A DNA stretch of 59,170 nucleotides from assembly GCF_022554085.1 (NCBI RefSeq), contig NZ_JAKFYR010000015.1, positions 19,611-78,780 on the forward strand. The letters are read 5' to 3'. The DNA comes from Rhodococcus sp. CH91. GTDB taxonomy: Bacteria; Actinomycetota; Actinomycetes; Mycobacteriales; Mycobacteriaceae. A program made the position numbers and the translations under genes. The notes beneath the pieces were generated by a model that saw only the letters and a list, made by a program, of their open reading frames with translations, had not been told where the DNA came from and did no database searches. Below are positions 25,201 to 35,906 of the stretch, in pieces (the first letter of the stretch is position 1; every line of letters begins with the position of its first letter).

Positions 25201-26901
25201 ATGAATCCTGCTGTTGCTGCAGGACTGCAGATCACTCTGGTCGTCGCAGTTCTGGCATTGACATATATTCCGCTCGGCGACTACATGGCGAGGGTCTACA
25301 CGACCGATACCGAACGGCGAGCGAAGGACTCACGTATCGAATCGGTGATGTACCGGCTGTGCCGGATCGATCCCCACGCCGAGCAGACGTGGTACGGATA
25401 CGCCGCGAGCGTGCTCGGTTTCTCGCTCGCGAGTGCACTCTTCCTCTACGCGCTGCAACGATTGCAGGGTGTTCTGCCGCTCGATCACGACCTGGGGGCG
25501 GCGAGTCCGGCAGTAGCGTTCAACACCGCGATCTCCTTCGTCACCAACACGAACTGGCAGTCCTACGTCCCCGAGACGACGATGAGCCCGTTGACCCAGT
25601 CCGCCGGGCTCGCGGTACAGAACTTCGTGTCCGCCGCAGTCGGAATGGCCGTCGCCGTGGCACTGATTCGCGGCCTGACGCGCGTCGGAGGTGGTGGTGA
25701 GATCGGCAACTTCTGGGTGGACCTGACCCGCGGTACTCTACGGATCCTGCTGCCCCTGGCGTTCGTCATCGCACTGATCCTGTTGTCCCAGGGAGTGATC
25801 CAGTCGTATCGCAGCGGTTTCACCGCCACCGGCCTGGACGGGAATCCGGTCACCACAGCGCTGGCGCCGGTCGCCTCACAGGAGGCAATCAAGGAACTGG
25901 GTACCAACGGCGGCGGCGTACTCGCTGCCAACTCCGCACATCCGTTCGAGAACCCGACTCCCGTCAGCAACATCGTGGAGATCCTTGCCATCCTGCTGAT
26001 CCCGGTCGCGCTGACCCGCACGTTCGGCACCATGATCGGTAACCGCCGGCAGGGCCTGACCGTCCTCGCGGTGATGGCGGTGCTGTACGCCCTCGTGCTG
26101 ACGGTCACGACCGCCGCCGAAGCCGGTACCCGCGGTGCCGCCGCGGAGGCTGCCGGCGCGATGATGGAGGGCAAGGAAGTCCGCTTCGGAATTCCCGGCT
26201 CGGTACTGTTCGCGGTGTCGACCACCGGCACGAGTACCGGCGCGGTGAACTCCGCCCACGACAGCATGTCGCCACTGGGCGGCGGTGCCGTGCTGCTGAA
26301 CATGCTCCTCGGGGAGATCGCCCCCGGCGGAGTCGGGACGGGCCTGTACAGCATTCTCGTCCTGGCGATCGTCGCCGTCTTCATCGGTGGCCTGCTCGTC
26401 GGTCGCACTCCGGAATTCCTCGGGAAGAAACTCCGCCGCCGGGAGATCACACTGGCCGCACTCACGGTGCTGGTGATGCCCGCCCTGGTACTCGCCGGTA
26501 CCGGCATCTCGGTGATCCTCGCGTCGACGACCGGATATCTCGGCAACTCGGGTGATACGGGCACGCCGGGGGCGATCCACGGCTTCACCGAGGTGCTCTA
26601 CGCCTATGCCTCGGCCTCGAACAACAACGGCAGCGCCTTCGGGGGCCTGACCGTGACGAGCGATTGGTTCCAGTCCTCCCTCGGCATCTGCATGGTGCTG
26701 GGACGGTTCCTGCCGATCGTCTTCGTCCTCGCCCTGGCCGGCTCGTTCGCCGCACAGCGGCGCGCCCCTGCCGGCGCCGGAACTCTTCCCACTACGGGCG
26801 CGGCATTCGCCGGCCTGCTCACCGGCACGATCGTCCTCGTCGCCGCTCTGACATTCTTCCCCGCCCTCGCTCTGGGCCCGATCGCAGAGGCACTGCAGTG
26901 A
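25201..26901 (+). CDS. kdpA: KdpA, potassium-binding channel-like subunit
   Basis: A 566-residue membrane protein of normal KdpA length, with about ten helices. Selectivity-filter-like loops are visible: [47 protein letters not shown] and [13 protein letters not shown]. KdpA carries K+ into the cell, driven by ATP hydrolysis in KdpB. The kdpB GTG overlaps its stop by 4 bp. It is part of the kdpFABCD operon. Confidence 0.97.
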   Translation: MNPAVAAGLQITLVVAVLALTYIPLGDYMARVYTTDTERRAKDSRIESVMYRLCRIDPHAEQTWYGYAASVLGFSLASALFLYALQRLQGVLPLDHDLGAASPAVAFNTAISFVTNTNWQSYVPETTMSPLTQSAGLAVQNFVSAAVGMAVAVALIRGLTRVGGGGEIGNFWVDLTRGTLRILLPLAFVIALILLSQGVIQSYRSGFTATGLDGNPVTTALAPVASQEAIKELGTNGGGVLAANSAHPFENPTPVSNIVEILAILLIPVALTRTFGTMIGNRRQGLTVLAVMAVLYALVLTVTTAAEAGTRGAAAEAAGAMMEGKEVRFGIPGSVLFAVSTTGTSTGAVNSAHDSMSPLGGGAVLLNMLLGEIAPGGVGTGLYSILVLAIVAVFIGGLLVGRTPEFLGKKLRRREITLAALTVLVMPALVLAGTGISVILASTTGYLGNSGDTGTPGAIHGFTEVLYAYASASNNNGSAFGGLTVTSDWFQSSLGICMVLGRFLPIVFVLALAGSFAAQRRAPAGAGTLPTTGAAFAGLLTGTIVLVAALTFFPALALGPIAEALQ

Positions 26902-28994
26902 CCGTAGATGTTCACCCGTCGCGGGAGGCCGCTCCCGTCCAGCCACCACGCGTGGACGGTGGCCTGTTCACCCCGCGCCAATTGCTGTCCTCGTTACCGG
27001 GGGCGGTCCGCAAACTCGACCCCCGGCATGTGGCACGGAATCCGGTGGTCTTCGTCGTCCTGGTCGGATCCGTGGTCGCCACCCTGGCGGCGGTGGCCGA
27101 ACCGAGCGTGTTCGCCTGGTCGATCGCGGCCTGGTTGTGGTTCACCGTGCTGTTCGCCAATCTCGCCGAGTCGGTGGCGGAAGGGCGCGGCAAGGCGCAG
27201 GCCGCGAGTCTGCGAAAAGTCAAGCAGGGCACCACAGCACGCCGGATGTCCGGACGCACCACCGAGGAGACCGTCCCGGCCACCGAGCTGCATGTGGGGG
27301 ATCTCGTCGTGGTGGAGGCCGGACAGACGATCCCCGGTGACGGCGACGTGGTCTACGGCATCGCCACGGTCGACGAGTCGGCGATCACCGGTGAATCCGC
27401 GCCGGTGATCCGCGAGTCGGGTGGAGATCGCTGCGCGGTCACCGGCGGCACCACGGTGCTCTCCGACCGGATCGTCGTGCGGATCACCGCAGCGCCCGGA
27501 CAGACGTTCGTCGATCGGATGATTGCTCTCGTCGAGGGCGCCGCCCGGCAGAAGACCCCCAACGAGATCGCCCTGAACATCCTGCTCGCGGCATTGACCG
27601 TCGTGTTCCTGCTCGCGGTGGTCGCGATCGGGCCGATGAGTGCGTATGCCGGGGTCGAGCAGGGTCCGATCGAGCTGATCGCTCTGCTGGTATGCCTGAT
27701 CCCCACCACGATCGGAGCACTACTGTCCGCGATCGGCATCGCCGGCATGGACCGGCTCGTGCAGCGCAACGTCCTGGCGATGTCCGGCCGTGCGGTGGAG
27801 GCCGCCGGAGACATCGACACCCTTCTTCTGGACAAAACCGGCACCATCACCTACGGCAACCGTCGTGCCACCGCCTTGCACCCTGCCCCGGGCGTCACGG
27901 ACGCCGAGATGGCTTCCGCGGTACGTCTGTCCAGCCTGGCCGACGGAACTCCGGAGGGACGCAGCATCATCGAGTTGTGCGCCGATCGGTACCACCTCGA
28001 ACCGCGCCCGTCGGCCGCCGAGCGCGGTGCCGAATTCGTGGCCTTCGCCGCCCGAACGCGGATGAGCGGACTCGATATCGCCGGCGCCGAGGGCACTACC
28101 GTCCGCATCCGCAAGGGTGCCGCCGACGCCGTACTCCGCTGGGTGGACGAGCAGGGCGGATCGGCGCCCGACGAGGTCGGCGTCGTCGTCGACACGATCG
28201 CCCGCGACGGCGGAACTCCGCTGGTGGTGGCCCGGGTCGACGATCGGGGCGCCGCGGTGCTCGGTGTCGTCGAGCTGTCCGATGTCGTCAAACCCGGTAT
28301 GGCGCAGCGGTTCGCCCAGCTTCGGTCGATGGGCATCCGCACGGTGATGGTGACCGGGGACAACCCGCTCACCGCCAAGGCCATCGCCGCCGAGGCCGGG
28401 GTCGACGACTACCTCGCCGAAGCAACACCCGAGGACAAGCTGGCACTGATCCGCTCGGAACAACAGGGCGGCCGGCTCGTCGCGATGACCGGCGACGGCA
28501 CCAACGATGCGCCGGCTCTCGCGCAGGCCGATGTGGGTGTGGCCATGAATACCGGTACTTCCGCGGCCAAGGAAGCCGGGAACATGGTCGATCTCGACTC
28601 CGATCCGACCAAGTTGATCGAGATCGTGGAGATCGGCAAACAGTTGCTCATCACTCGCGGGGCGCTGACCACGTTCTCCCTGGCCAACGATCTGGCCAAG
28701 TACTTCGCGATCCTGCCCGCGCTGTTCAGCGGGATCTATCCGCAACTCGCGTGGTTGAACATCATGGGACTGGCGACGCCGCAATCCGCGATCCTGTCGG
28801 CGGTCGTATTCAACGCTCTGGTGATCGTGGCGTTGATCCCGCTGGCATTGAAGGGCGTGCGGTACCGGCCGGCGAGCGCCTCGTCGCTACTCGGCCGCAA
28901 TCTGCTCGTCTACGGTCTCGGCGGGGTGATCACCCCGTTCGTGGGCATCTGGCTGATCGACCTCGTGGTACGTCTCGTTCCGGGAATAGGGTGA
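26898..28994 (+). CDS. kdpB: KdpB, P-type ATPase subunit
   Basis: A 698-residue P-type ATPase. It has the TGESAPV actuator loop ([15 protein letters not shown]), phosphorylated Asp312 in [14 protein letters not shown], a nucleotide-binding domain with [10 protein letters not shown], and the hinge [16 protein letters not shown]. KdpB hydrolyses ATP to drive K+ through KdpA under K+ limitation. The GTG start overlaps the kdpA stop by 4 bp. An N-terminal extension of about 30 residues precedes the conserved [13 protein letters not shown]. Confidence 0.97.
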   Translation: MTVDVHPSREAAPVQPPRVDGGLFTPRQLLSSLPGAVRKLDPRHVARNPVVFVVLVGSVVATLAAVAEPSVFAWSIAAWLWFTVLFANLAESVAEGRGKAQAASLRKVKQGTTARRMSGRTTEETVPATELHVGDLVVVEAGQTIPGDGDVVYGIATVDESAITGESAPVIRESGGDRCAVTGGTTVLSDRIVVRITAAPGQTFVDRMIALVEGAARQKTPNEIALNILLAALTVVFLLAVVAIGPMSAYAGVEQGPIELIALLVCLIPTTIGALLSAIGIAGMDRLVQRNVLAMSGRAVEAAGDIDTLLLDKTGTITYGNRRATALHPAPGVTDAEMASAVRLSSLADGTPEGRSIIELCADRYHLEPRPSAAERGAEFVAFAARTRMSGLDIAGAEGTTVRIRKGAADAVLRWVDEQGGSAPDEVGVVVDTIARDGGTPLVVARVDDRGAAVLGVVELSDVVKPGMAQRFAQLRSMGIRTVMVTGDNPLTAKAIAAEAGVDDYLAEATPEDKLALIRSEQQGGRLVAMTGDGTNDAPALAQADVGVAMNTGTSAAKEAGNMVDLDSDPTKLIEIVEIGKQLLITRGALTTFSLANDLAKYFAILPALFSGIYPQLAWLNIMGLATPQSAILSAVVFNALVIVALIPLALKGVRYRPASASSLLGRNLLVYGLGGVITPFVGIWLIDLVVRLVPGIG

Positions 28995-28999
28995 TCGTG

Positions 29000-29659
29000 A
29001 TGGGATTCGGAAGCTTCTTCGCAGGTGTGATGCGGCAGACCCGAGCAGGCCTGCTGATGCTGGGCGCTCTGACCGTGATCGTCGGTGTGGCATATCCGGC
29101 GGCGGTATGGGCGATCGGCCGGCTGGATCGGGCAAGCGCCGAGGGATCACCGCTGACGGATGCGAACGGTTGCGTCGTCGGCAGTCGGTTGATCGGCGTG
29201 GACCCCCAGGTCTCCCCCGGCGAACCCGATCCGTTCTTCCACCCTCGGGTCGTGGGGTCCGTCGTCGACGGCGACGCCTTCACCCCAGGGGATCCCGCCG
29301 CCGCACTGCCGTCCAACCAGGGGCCGAGCAGCGAGATCCTCGCCGGTTTCGTCGAGGCCCGGCGCGCGGCGATCGCGGTCCGCGAGAACGTCGACCCCGG
29401 CGCGGTGCCGGTCGATGCGGTCACCGGGTCCGGATCCGGTATCGACCCGCACATCTCCCCCGCCTACGCTGCTGTGCAGGTGCCGCGGGTTGCGCGAGTC
29501 GCCGGCCTCCCGGAGGAACGCATCCGTGAGCTGGTCGCCGCACACACCGACGGCCGGCAGCTGGGATTCCTCGGCGCCGAACGAGTCAACGTCCCCGAGC
29601 TGAACGTGGCGCTGGGACTGACCGCGCCCGACTGCCAGGAGGTCTCATCGGATGGGTGA
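29000..29659 (+). CDS. kdpC: KdpC subunit
   Basis: A 219-residue protein with one N-terminal membrane helix (LLMLGALTVIVGVAYPAAVWAI) and a soluble periplasm-facing domain. KdpC landmarks are DPFFHPR, LPSNQGPSSEIL, GSGSGIDPHISPAYA and a DGRQLGFLGAERVNVPELN end. It raises the ATP affinity of KdpB. ATG 29000 has an eight-base-spaced GGGAATAGG site; GTG 28991 overlaps the kdpB stop by 4 bp but abuts that site. kdpD overlaps its end by 8 bp. Confidence 0.95.
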   Translation: MGFGSFFAGVMRQTRAGLLMLGALTVIVGVAYPAAVWAIGRLDRASAEGSPLTDANGCVVGSRLIGVDPQVSPGEPDPFFHPRVVGSVVDGDAFTPGDPAAALPSNQGPSSEILAGFVEARRAAIAVRENVDPGAVPVDAVTGSGSGIDPHISPAYAAVQVPRVARVAGLPEERIRELVAAHTDGRQLGFLGAERVNVPELNVALGLTAPDCQEVSSDG

Positions 29660-32207
29660 TGCCATCGTGACCGGTACAGCACGCTCGGAGACGGCTGCGC
29701 CGCCTCACCGGGGGCGGTTGCGGATCTACCTCGGAGCCACGCCCGGCGCAGGCAAGACGTTCGCGATGCTCGGTGAGGCACAGCGACGCAAGGCCCGGGG
29801 AACCGACGTGGTGGTGGCGACGGTGGACACCCACGGCCGGGCGCACACCACCGAGCAGCTCGTCGGTCTCGAGATCGTTCCGCCCCGGCGCGTGATCCAT
29901 CGCGGCGCGGAACTCGAAGAACTCGACCTCGACGCCGTTCTCGCCCGCCGCCCCGCCGTCGCCCTCGTCGACGAGCTCGCCCACACCAATGCGCCGGGAA
30001 GCAGGCATCCCAAGCGATGGCAGGACGTCGAGGAACTGCTCGACGCGGGGATCGACGTCCTGTCCACGGTGAACATCCAGCACCTCGAATCTCTCAACGA
30101 CGTCGTCGAGCAGATCACCGGTGTGGTCCAACGCGAGACGGTGCCCGACGACGTCGTGCGCCGGGCCGAGCAGGTGGAGCTGGTCGACATCACCCCGCAG
30201 GCTCTGCAGCGGCGCCTGGCGCACGGCAACGTGTACGCCCCGGAGAAGGTGGATGCGGCCCTTCGGAACTACTTTCGCGAAGGCAATCTGACCGCGCTCC
30301 GGGAGATCGCGTTGCTCTGGCTCGCGGACCAGGTGGACCTGGCGCTCATCAAGTACCGCGGGGAGCATGCCATCACCGACACCTGGGAGGCGCGCGAGAG
30401 GGTCGTCGTGGCCGTCACCGGCGGGCCCGAATCCGAGACACTCGTTCGGCGGGCGAGCCGGATCGCCGCCAAGGCCAGCGCCGAACTGATGGTCGTGCAC
30501 GTCGTCCGCGGCGACGGCCTCGCCGGCGTCTCGGCACCTCAGATGGGCAAGGTCCGGATTCTCGCGACGAGTCTGGGGGCGAGCCTGCACAGTGTCGTCG
30601 GCGACGACGTTCCCACCACGCTGCTCGATTTCGCGCGGGAGGTGAACGCCACCCAACTCGTGATCGGCACGTCCCGGCGTCCGCGGTGGGCCCGGATCTT
30701 CGACGAGGGTATCGGTGCGGCGGTCGTCCGCGACTCCGGCAAGATCGACGTGCACATGGTCACCCACGAGCACACGACGGGAGCACCTCGCATCGCGCTG
30801 CTGGGACGCCACGACCGCCGGGTGCAATCCTGGATCGCGGCCGTGGTGATCCCGGTGGTCGCCAGTGCTCTCATGGCCGGAGTCGACCGACTCGTCGGGG
30901 TGGCGGGGCAGAGTGCGCTGTTCTTCGTCGTCATCCTGGCCGTCGCACTCTTCGGCGGGATCGGGCCGGCCGTCGTGGCCGCACTGTTGTCGGGTCTGCT
31001 GCTCAACTTCCTCTTCACGGAACCGCGTTACAGCTTCACCATCGCCGAGCCGGACAACTTCGTCACCACGGTGGTGCTGCTCGTCGTCGCCGTGGCCGTC
31101 GCCGCACTGGTCGATGTGGCCGCCGCGCGAGCCCGCGACGCTCGGCTCGCCTCCCAGGAAGCCGAACTGCTCGCCCTGTTCGCGGGCGCGGTCCTGCGGG
31201 GTGCGGATCTGCCCGTACTGCTCGAGAAGGTGCGGGAGACCTATGCACAGACCGGAGCGAGTTTCATTCGTACGGAAGGCGATCCACCGCAAGTGCTGGG
31301 CACGGCCGGGTCGGCGCCGCCGACCTCGGCGGACACCGCCGACACCGTCTGCCACGTCGACGACAGCGTCTACACCCTCCTGCTCGCCGGCCCACAGCTC
31401 CGCGCTCGCGACCGGCGGATCCTGACCGCTGTAGCCGGGCAGGCCGCAGGCCTCGTCCGCCAGCGGGAACTCGCCGACGAGGCCGCGCGGGCCACGGCAC
31501 TGACCGAAACCGACCGCTTGCGGAGACTGCTGCTGTCGGCGGTGAGCCACGACCTGCGCACGCCGCTGGCGGGAGTCAAGGCGGCGGTGTCCAGTCTGCG
31601 CAGCACCGATGTCGACTTCTCCCCCGAGGACACGGCCGAACTGCTGGCGACCATCGAGGAATCCACCGACCAACTCACCGCGCTGGTGTCGAACCTGCTC
31701 GATTCCTCCCGGCTCGCGGCCGGGGTGGTCACACCCGTTCTCCAGCCGGTCCTCCTGGAGGAGGTACTCCACCGGGCCCTGCTCACGCTGTCGAGCGGTG
31801 GGGTGGACACCGCCAGGCTGATCCGTGAACGGATCGACGTGGACGTCGAGGACACCGTGATCCACGCGGACGGCGGACTGCTCGAGCGGGTCCTGGCCAA
31901 TGTGCTCGACAACGCTCTGCGCTACGCCCCCGAAGGACCGATCCGCGTCCGTGCCGAGACAATCGACGACCGCGCGGTGATCACCGTCGCCGACTGCGGT
32001 CCCGGACTGCACAGCGCCGGAGCCGAGGCATTTTCCGCATTTCCCAGGTCGGGTGACCAGCGTGCCGTCGGCGGTGCGGGACTCGGGCTCAGTGTCGCGC
32101 GAGGCTTCGTCGACGCGATGGGCGGAACCCTCGTTGCGACCGAGACCCCCGGAGGGGGTACGACCATGGTCGTCGACCTCGCCGCCCCGGTCAGGGCGCA
32201 CACCTGA
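29652..32207 (+). CDS. kdpD: KdpD sensor histidine kinase
   Basis: An 851-residue kinase. The N-terminal KdpD domain has Walker A GATPGAGKT (29-36) and DELAHTNAPGSRHPKRW, a universal-stress-like domain follows (VVVAVTGGPESE), then four closely spaced membrane helices from about residue 400 and a GAF-like segment. The kinase core contains the phospho-accepting His633 in AVSHDLRTPLAG, ANVLDNALRY and GGAGLGLSVARGF. It senses K+ limitation or osmotic stress and phosphorylates KdpE. Its usual partner gene is absent from the downstream side; the KdpE copy lies at 9964. Confidence 0.95.
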   Translation: MGDAIVTGTARSETAAPPHRGRLRIYLGATPGAGKTFAMLGEAQRRKARGTDVVVATVDTHGRAHTTEQLVGLEIVPPRRVIHRGAELEELDLDAVLARRPAVALVDELAHTNAPGSRHPKRWQDVEELLDAGIDVLSTVNIQHLESLNDVVEQITGVVQRETVPDDVVRRAEQVELVDITPQALQRRLAHGNVYAPEKVDAALRNYFREGNLTALREIALLWLADQVDLALIKYRGEHAITDTWEARERVVVAVTGGPESETLVRRASRIAAKASAELMVVHVVRGDGLAGVSAPQMGKVRILATSLGASLHSVVGDDVPTTLLDFAREVNATQLVIGTSRRPRWARIFDEGIGAAVVRDSGKIDVHMVTHEHTTGAPRIALLGRHDRRVQSWIAAVVIPVVASALMAGVDRLVGVAGQSALFFVVILAVALFGGIGPAVVAALLSGLLLNFLFTEPRYSFTIAEPDNFVTTVVLLVVAVAVAALVDVAAARARDARLASQEAELLALFAGAVLRGADLPVLLEKVRETYAQTGASFIRTEGDPPQVLGTAGSAPPTSADTADTVCHVDDSVYTLLLAGPQLRARDRRILTAVAGQAAGLVRQRELADEAARATALTETDRLRRLLLSAVSHDLRTPLAGVKAAVSSLRSTDVDFSPEDTAELLATIEESTDQLTALVSNLLDSSRLAAGVVTPVLQPVLLEEVLHRALLTLSSGGVDTARLIRERIDVDVEDTVIHADGGLLERVLANVLDNALRYAPEGPIRVRAETIDDRAVITVADCGPGLHSAGAEAFSAFPRSGDQRAVGGAGLGLSVARGFVDAMGGTLVATETPGGGTTMVVDLAAPVRAHT

Positions 32208-32338
32208 CCCCACCGGATGGGCCATGCCCGCCCGCCGAGAGTGCGGATGCACCCCCTGCAATCCGACTCGACCCTTCGAGACGCGATGAACATAAGTACT
32301 GTTATGCAATTCGGGACCGAACCGGTAAAGTCACGATC

Positions 32339-32415
32339 ACCACCGCAAAATCCCCCTGCGCGGTGGTCGAGACCCCGCCGGCGTGCCCCTGCATCCCGAC
32401 GGGGTTTCTTCTTTC
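32339..32415 (+). terminator. Tandem hairpins after kdpD
   Basis: Two stems follow kdpD. The first is ACCACCGC/GCGGTGGT (32339-32367). The second is GACCCCG/CGGGGTT (32371-32406), followed by the pyrimidine run TTTCTTCTTTC. The second looks like an intrinsic terminator for the kdp operon. The 130 bp between the kdpD stop and the first stem show no gene. Confidence 0.6.
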
Positions 32416-32476
32416 GATCTCGATCGGACATGGGATGTGGGATGTGGCCGGCGCAGCCACCAGACGCACACCGCAT

Positions 32477-32818
32477 TATGTGCCAGTGGTCGGACCGCCC
32501 GGCTCGTCGGCGATCATGACCGTTCCCGGCGGCGAGAAGGCATACACCTCCAAAGCCGGGCCCACGTGGCGCAACGAGGTGCGTGCCTGCGTCGCACTGC
32601 GGCTCGGGCTCACACGTCCCGCCCGTCTCGCCCCGCCTGCCGCAGCTCGCAGAACCGCCGCGAAGGCCGGCGCAGGGGCAGAACTACGCGAATATCCCAT
32701 CGACCACTTCGACGTCACCAGCGGATACTGGCAACAGCAGGTATCGGCCGACCAGATCGCCTTTCTTCGCAGGGTTCTCACCCCCACTCGACCTTCCCGT
32801 TCCGTTCCGGACTCGTAG
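32477..32818 (+). pseudogene. Alpha/beta-hydrolase C-terminal remnant
   Basis: The frame reads YVPVVGPPGSSAIMT, then GPTWRNEVRACVALRLGLTRP, and then a C-terminal hydrolase-like end with AELREYPIDHFDV (catalytic-His region) and DQIAFLRRVL. The nucleophile elbow and most of the fold are missing, and a central strand (usually a PLL-type segment) appears deleted between RPARLAP and PAAARR. It is read as a decayed remnant of a small hydrolase gene. It may have once followed kdp or belonged to the carotenoid pair. Confidence 0.6.
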
Positions 32819-33064
32819 GCGACGTGGCTGGTGCCGCCCTCACTCCCGAGGTGCCGATACCGTGGACCAGCCACAGCCGACCACTCCGCACGCTCGATAC
32901 TGCACCGACGGTCGAGCCGACTCGGCCGGCCCCCTCCCTCAGTTTCTGGGCGGTTCGAGCGTGCTCGGCTCGATGTCGTGATTGGCTGAGTACACAGGAG
33001 CGTGCTCGATTCGAGGCAGCGGAGATCCTTCGCCCTGGACGGAGTGTCAGATGGATTCCTGGCA

Positions 33065-34801
33065 GTGCCCATTCGTCGTGTCGGCTCGCTCGATCACGCA
33101 CACTCCTTCAGCGCGGTCGGGGGTCCGGCGTCTACCGGCAGCCGGCTCGTGCGGTCCGAGTTTCCCCACCGGCGGCAGGCCGCGCACCGCATCGACACCT
33201 TCCACGACGACCGGATCACGATGACGCACCGCGAACACGCCGATCCGCGATGCGTCCGGCACAACGCACCACCGGGCCTCCCCGATGCCGCGCTGCTTCC
33301 TACGCGCCCGCACGCAGTCGTCGTCGGTGCAGGTATCGCCGGACTCGCGGCCGCCACCGGCCTGGCCGAGCGCGGCGTGAACGTGGACGTCGTCGAACGC
33401 GAAGGCCATCTCGGAGGGCGCGCCGGGGGCTGGATCGATCACCTCGCCGACGGCACCCCGGTCGCGATGAACCGTGGATTCCACGCCTTCTTCCGGCAGT
33501 ACTACAACTTGCGGGAATTGTTGCGCCGCACCGACCCCGAACTCCGCTTCCTGACACCGCTCGACGACTACCCCCTGGTCGATGCGTACGGGAGACGAGA
33601 CAGCTTCCGCGGGTTGCCCCGCACACCGCCGTGGAACGCGCTCGCCTTCGTCTTGCGCAGCCCCACCTTCGGCGTGCGTGATCTGCTGCGCATCGATCGC
33701 CGCGCTGCGGCCCCACTCGCGGCGGTGTCGGTTCCCGATATCTATCATCGACTCGACCAGGTCGACGCCGAGACGTTTCTGGAGCGGATCAATTTTCCTG
33801 CGGCGGCCCGGCACCTGGCATTCGAGGTGTTCTCGCGCAGCTTCTTCATCGAACCGGCGCACATGTCCGCAGCGGAGCTGGCGACGATGTTCCATATCTA
33901 TTTCCTCGGCTCGAGCGAGGGATTGCTCTTCGATGTGAGCGACACCAATTTCGACGGACTGTGGTTACCCCTGCGCGAATACTTGACGTCCGGGCGCGGC
34001 CGGCCCCGCACCGGCACTGTGCGCTTTCATACCGGTGTCGATATCGCCACCATCGATACCACCACCGGCGCCCCGTTCCGGCTCTTCGACACCACCGGCG
34101 CCGGAGTGGACGCCGACGCTGTGGTTCTGGCCACCGACGTCCACACGCTCGGCCGTATCGTAAGTGCCTCACCTACTCTCGGCGACCCCGCGTGGCGACG
34201 CCGGATCGGCCGCCTGGATACCGCACCCGCATTCCTGGTACAGCGACTGTGGCTCGACCGGCCCGTCCGCGAGGATCGTCCGGCGTTCGTGGGCACCGGG
34301 AGTCTGCGTCCGCTCGACAACATCAGCGTCGTCGACCGCTACGAGCGTCAGGCCCGCGAATGGGCGCATTGCCACGGGGGCTCGGTCGTCGAACTGCACG
34401 CATACGCTCTGCCCGCGTCGGCGACCGTCGACCCGGGCCGGGCCGAACTGCGGCAGCAGATGCTGGCACGACTGCACTCCCTGTATCCCGAAACGGCGGA
34501 CGCCCGCATCCTCGGCGAACGACTGCTGTACCGGCGCGACTGTCCTCGGCTCGGTCCCGGGGACTTCGCCGAGCGGCCCACCGTGGCCACTCCGCACCGC
34601 GGATTGGTGCTGGCAGGCGACGGAATTCGCATCGATCTGCCGGTGGCACTGATGGAACGCGCCGCCACCACAGGCTGGTCGGCGGCCAATCATCTGCTCG
34701 CCCGATGGGGCTTGAGCGGCCACGACCTGTACACCGTACCCATCCGGGGCCGGTCGACGCTGCTCCGGCGACTGGCCATTCGAGAAAGCCGCATGCCATG
34801 A
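33065..34801 (+). CDS. crtU: CrtU-like carotenoid desaturase/methyltransferase (aromatic-ring synthase)
   Basis: A 578-residue FAD oxidoreductase matching actinobacterial CrtU. The dinucleotide site is HAVVVGAGIAGLAAATGLAERG; strongly CrtU-like blocks are NRGFHAFFRQYYNLRELLRR, PAAARHLAFEVFSRSFF and ELATMFHIYFLGSSEGLLFD. CrtU converts beta-rings to phi-rings (isorenieratene- or chlorobactene-type pigments). The start is uncertain: coding-like composition extends to GTG 33065; ATG 33221 and GTG 33002 are alternatives. No other carotenoid gene is in the window. Its stop overlaps the Rieske gene by 4 bp, so the two act together. Confidence 0.85.
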   Translation: MPIRRVGSLDHAHSFSAVGGPASTGSRLVRSEFPHRRQAAHRIDTFHDDRITMTHREHADPRCVRHNAPPGLPDAALLPTRPHAVVVGAGIAGLAAATGLAERGVNVDVVEREGHLGGRAGGWIDHLADGTPVAMNRGFHAFFRQYYNLRELLRRTDPELRFLTPLDDYPLVDAYGRRDSFRGLPRTPPWNALAFVLRSPTFGVRDLLRIDRRAAAPLAAVSVPDIYHRLDQVDAETFLERINFPAAARHLAFEVFSRSFFIEPAHMSAAELATMFHIYFLGSSEGLLFDVSDTNFDGLWLPLREYLTSGRGRPRTGTVRFHTGVDIATIDTTTGAPFRLFDTTGAGVDADAVVLATDVHTLGRIVSASPTLGDPAWRRRIGRLDTAPAFLVQRLWLDRPVREDRPAFVGTGSLRPLDNISVVDRYERQAREWAHCHGGSVVELHAYALPASATVDPGRAELRQQMLARLHSLYPETADARILGERLLYRRDCPRLGPGDFAERPTVATPHRGLVLAGDGIRIDLPVALMERAATTGWSAANHLLARWGLSGHDLYTVPIRGRSTLLRRLAIRESRMP

Positions 34802-35841
34802 GCATTCTGGAACCACTGTATCGGCGATGGCCTTCCAGCTGGCCGCTGCAACCGATACCGCCGACCGACTGGGCCACGCAGCAGCCCACCTACCAGGCTG
34901 CCGATCCTCGCTTGATCTCGGAGGTTCTCGATCGAGCGCAGCAACGACCGTCGGGCAACTGGTACGTATTCGCCGCCAGCGGTGCCGTCCGCACCGACCG
35001 CCCCCTGGCCGCCACCGTGGCAGGCGTCGAACTCGTTGCCTGGCGCGACTCACGGCAACGACTTCATGTGGGCCCCGGTTCCTGCCCCCATCTCGGCGCC
35101 CCTCTGGCCTCGGCGGTCCTCGATTGCGACACCTTGGTGTGCCGGTGGCACGGACTTCGCCTGGGTCCGCAGGCCGGACACGGTTGGGCCCCGTTTCCCG
35201 GTCACGACGACGGCGTCCTGGCATGGGTCCGCCTCGATCACCTCGGCGGCGAACCCCCGCTGCACGCACCGGTCGTCCCGAGACGACCGCCGCCCCGTAC
35301 CCACCTGGCGGCGGTGGTGACCCTCACCGGAATCTGCGAACCGGCCGACATCATCGCCAACCGACTCGACCCCTGGCACGGTGCGTGGTTCCACCCCTAT
35401 TCCTTCACCCGCCTCGACGTCCTCGACGCACCTGCCCGGCACCGCACCGGTGACGACGACGACCGATTCGTCGTCGCGGTGACCTTCCGCCTCGGCGGTC
35501 GGCTCGGTGTCCCGGTGACAGCCGAGTTCACCAGTCCCGAACCCCGCACCGTCGTGATGCGGATCGTCGAGGGTGAAGGCGTCGACAGTGTCGTCGAGAC
35601 CCACGCCACCCCGCTTGGCCCCGGGATGGATGGCCGTCCGCGCACCCGCGTCACCGAGGCCGTGATCGCCGACTCTCCTCGATCCGCGTTCGCGCTCGCA
35701 CGCCGTGCCCGCCGCGCCCTCTCGCCGGCGATTCGTGGCGCGGCCACCCGATTGTGGCGTGACGACCTGGCTTACGCCGAACGGCGTTACCGGCAACGCA
35801 CTCCGGCCGAGAACGGCGTCGGTGGCCGATCGTCGACCTGA
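34798..35841 (+). CDS. Rieske [2Fe-2S] protein, DUF5914 type, paired with crtU
   Basis: A 347-residue protein with an N-terminal Rieske domain, ligands in CPHLGAPL and CRWHGL about 20 residues apart. The rest resembles DUF5914 (DPWHGAWFHPYSF and a C-terminal basic region). Such genes are commonly found beside crtU in actinobacteria, which implies a role in aromatic-carotenoid formation, perhaps electron delivery or ring hydroxylation; the exact reaction is not known to me. The 4-bp ATGA overlap with crtU indicates coupled translation. Confidence 0.75.
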   Translation: MSILEPLYRRWPSSWPLQPIPPTDWATQQPTYQAADPRLISEVLDRAQQRPSGNWYVFAASGAVRTDRPLAATVAGVELVAWRDSRQRLHVGPGSCPHLGAPLASAVLDCDTLVCRWHGLRLGPQAGHGWAPFPGHDDGVLAWVRLDHLGGEPPLHAPVVPRRPPPRTHLAAVVTLTGICEPADIIANRLDPWHGAWFHPYSFTRLDVLDAPARHRTGDDDDRFVVAVTFRLGGRLGVPVTAEFTSPEPRTVVMRIVEGEGVDSVVETHATPLGPGMDGRPRTRVTEAVIADSPRSAFALARRARRALSPAIRGAATRLWRDDLAYAERRYRQRTPAENGVGGRSST

Positions 35842-35867
35842 ACGTCGACCGCCCACCGGGCGCATCG

Positions 35868-35885
35868 GGTAGCGCGTGCGCTACC
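35868..35885. terminator. Perfect palindromic hairpin after the Rieske gene
   Basis: GGTAGCGC and GCGCTACC (8-bp arms, 2-bp centre) lie between the Rieske/DUF5914 stop and the CPBP start. It could terminate the crtU operon or serve as an operator for the CPBP gene, which starts 21 bp downstream. Confidence 0.45.
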
Positions 35886-35906
35886 TCGGATCGGGCGCGT
35901 GGGGGA

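Noticed and set aside
29586-32309. 907-codon minus-strand frame opposite kdpD
   Set aside because: kdpD is unmistakable on the plus strand; the antisense translation has no recognisable domain.
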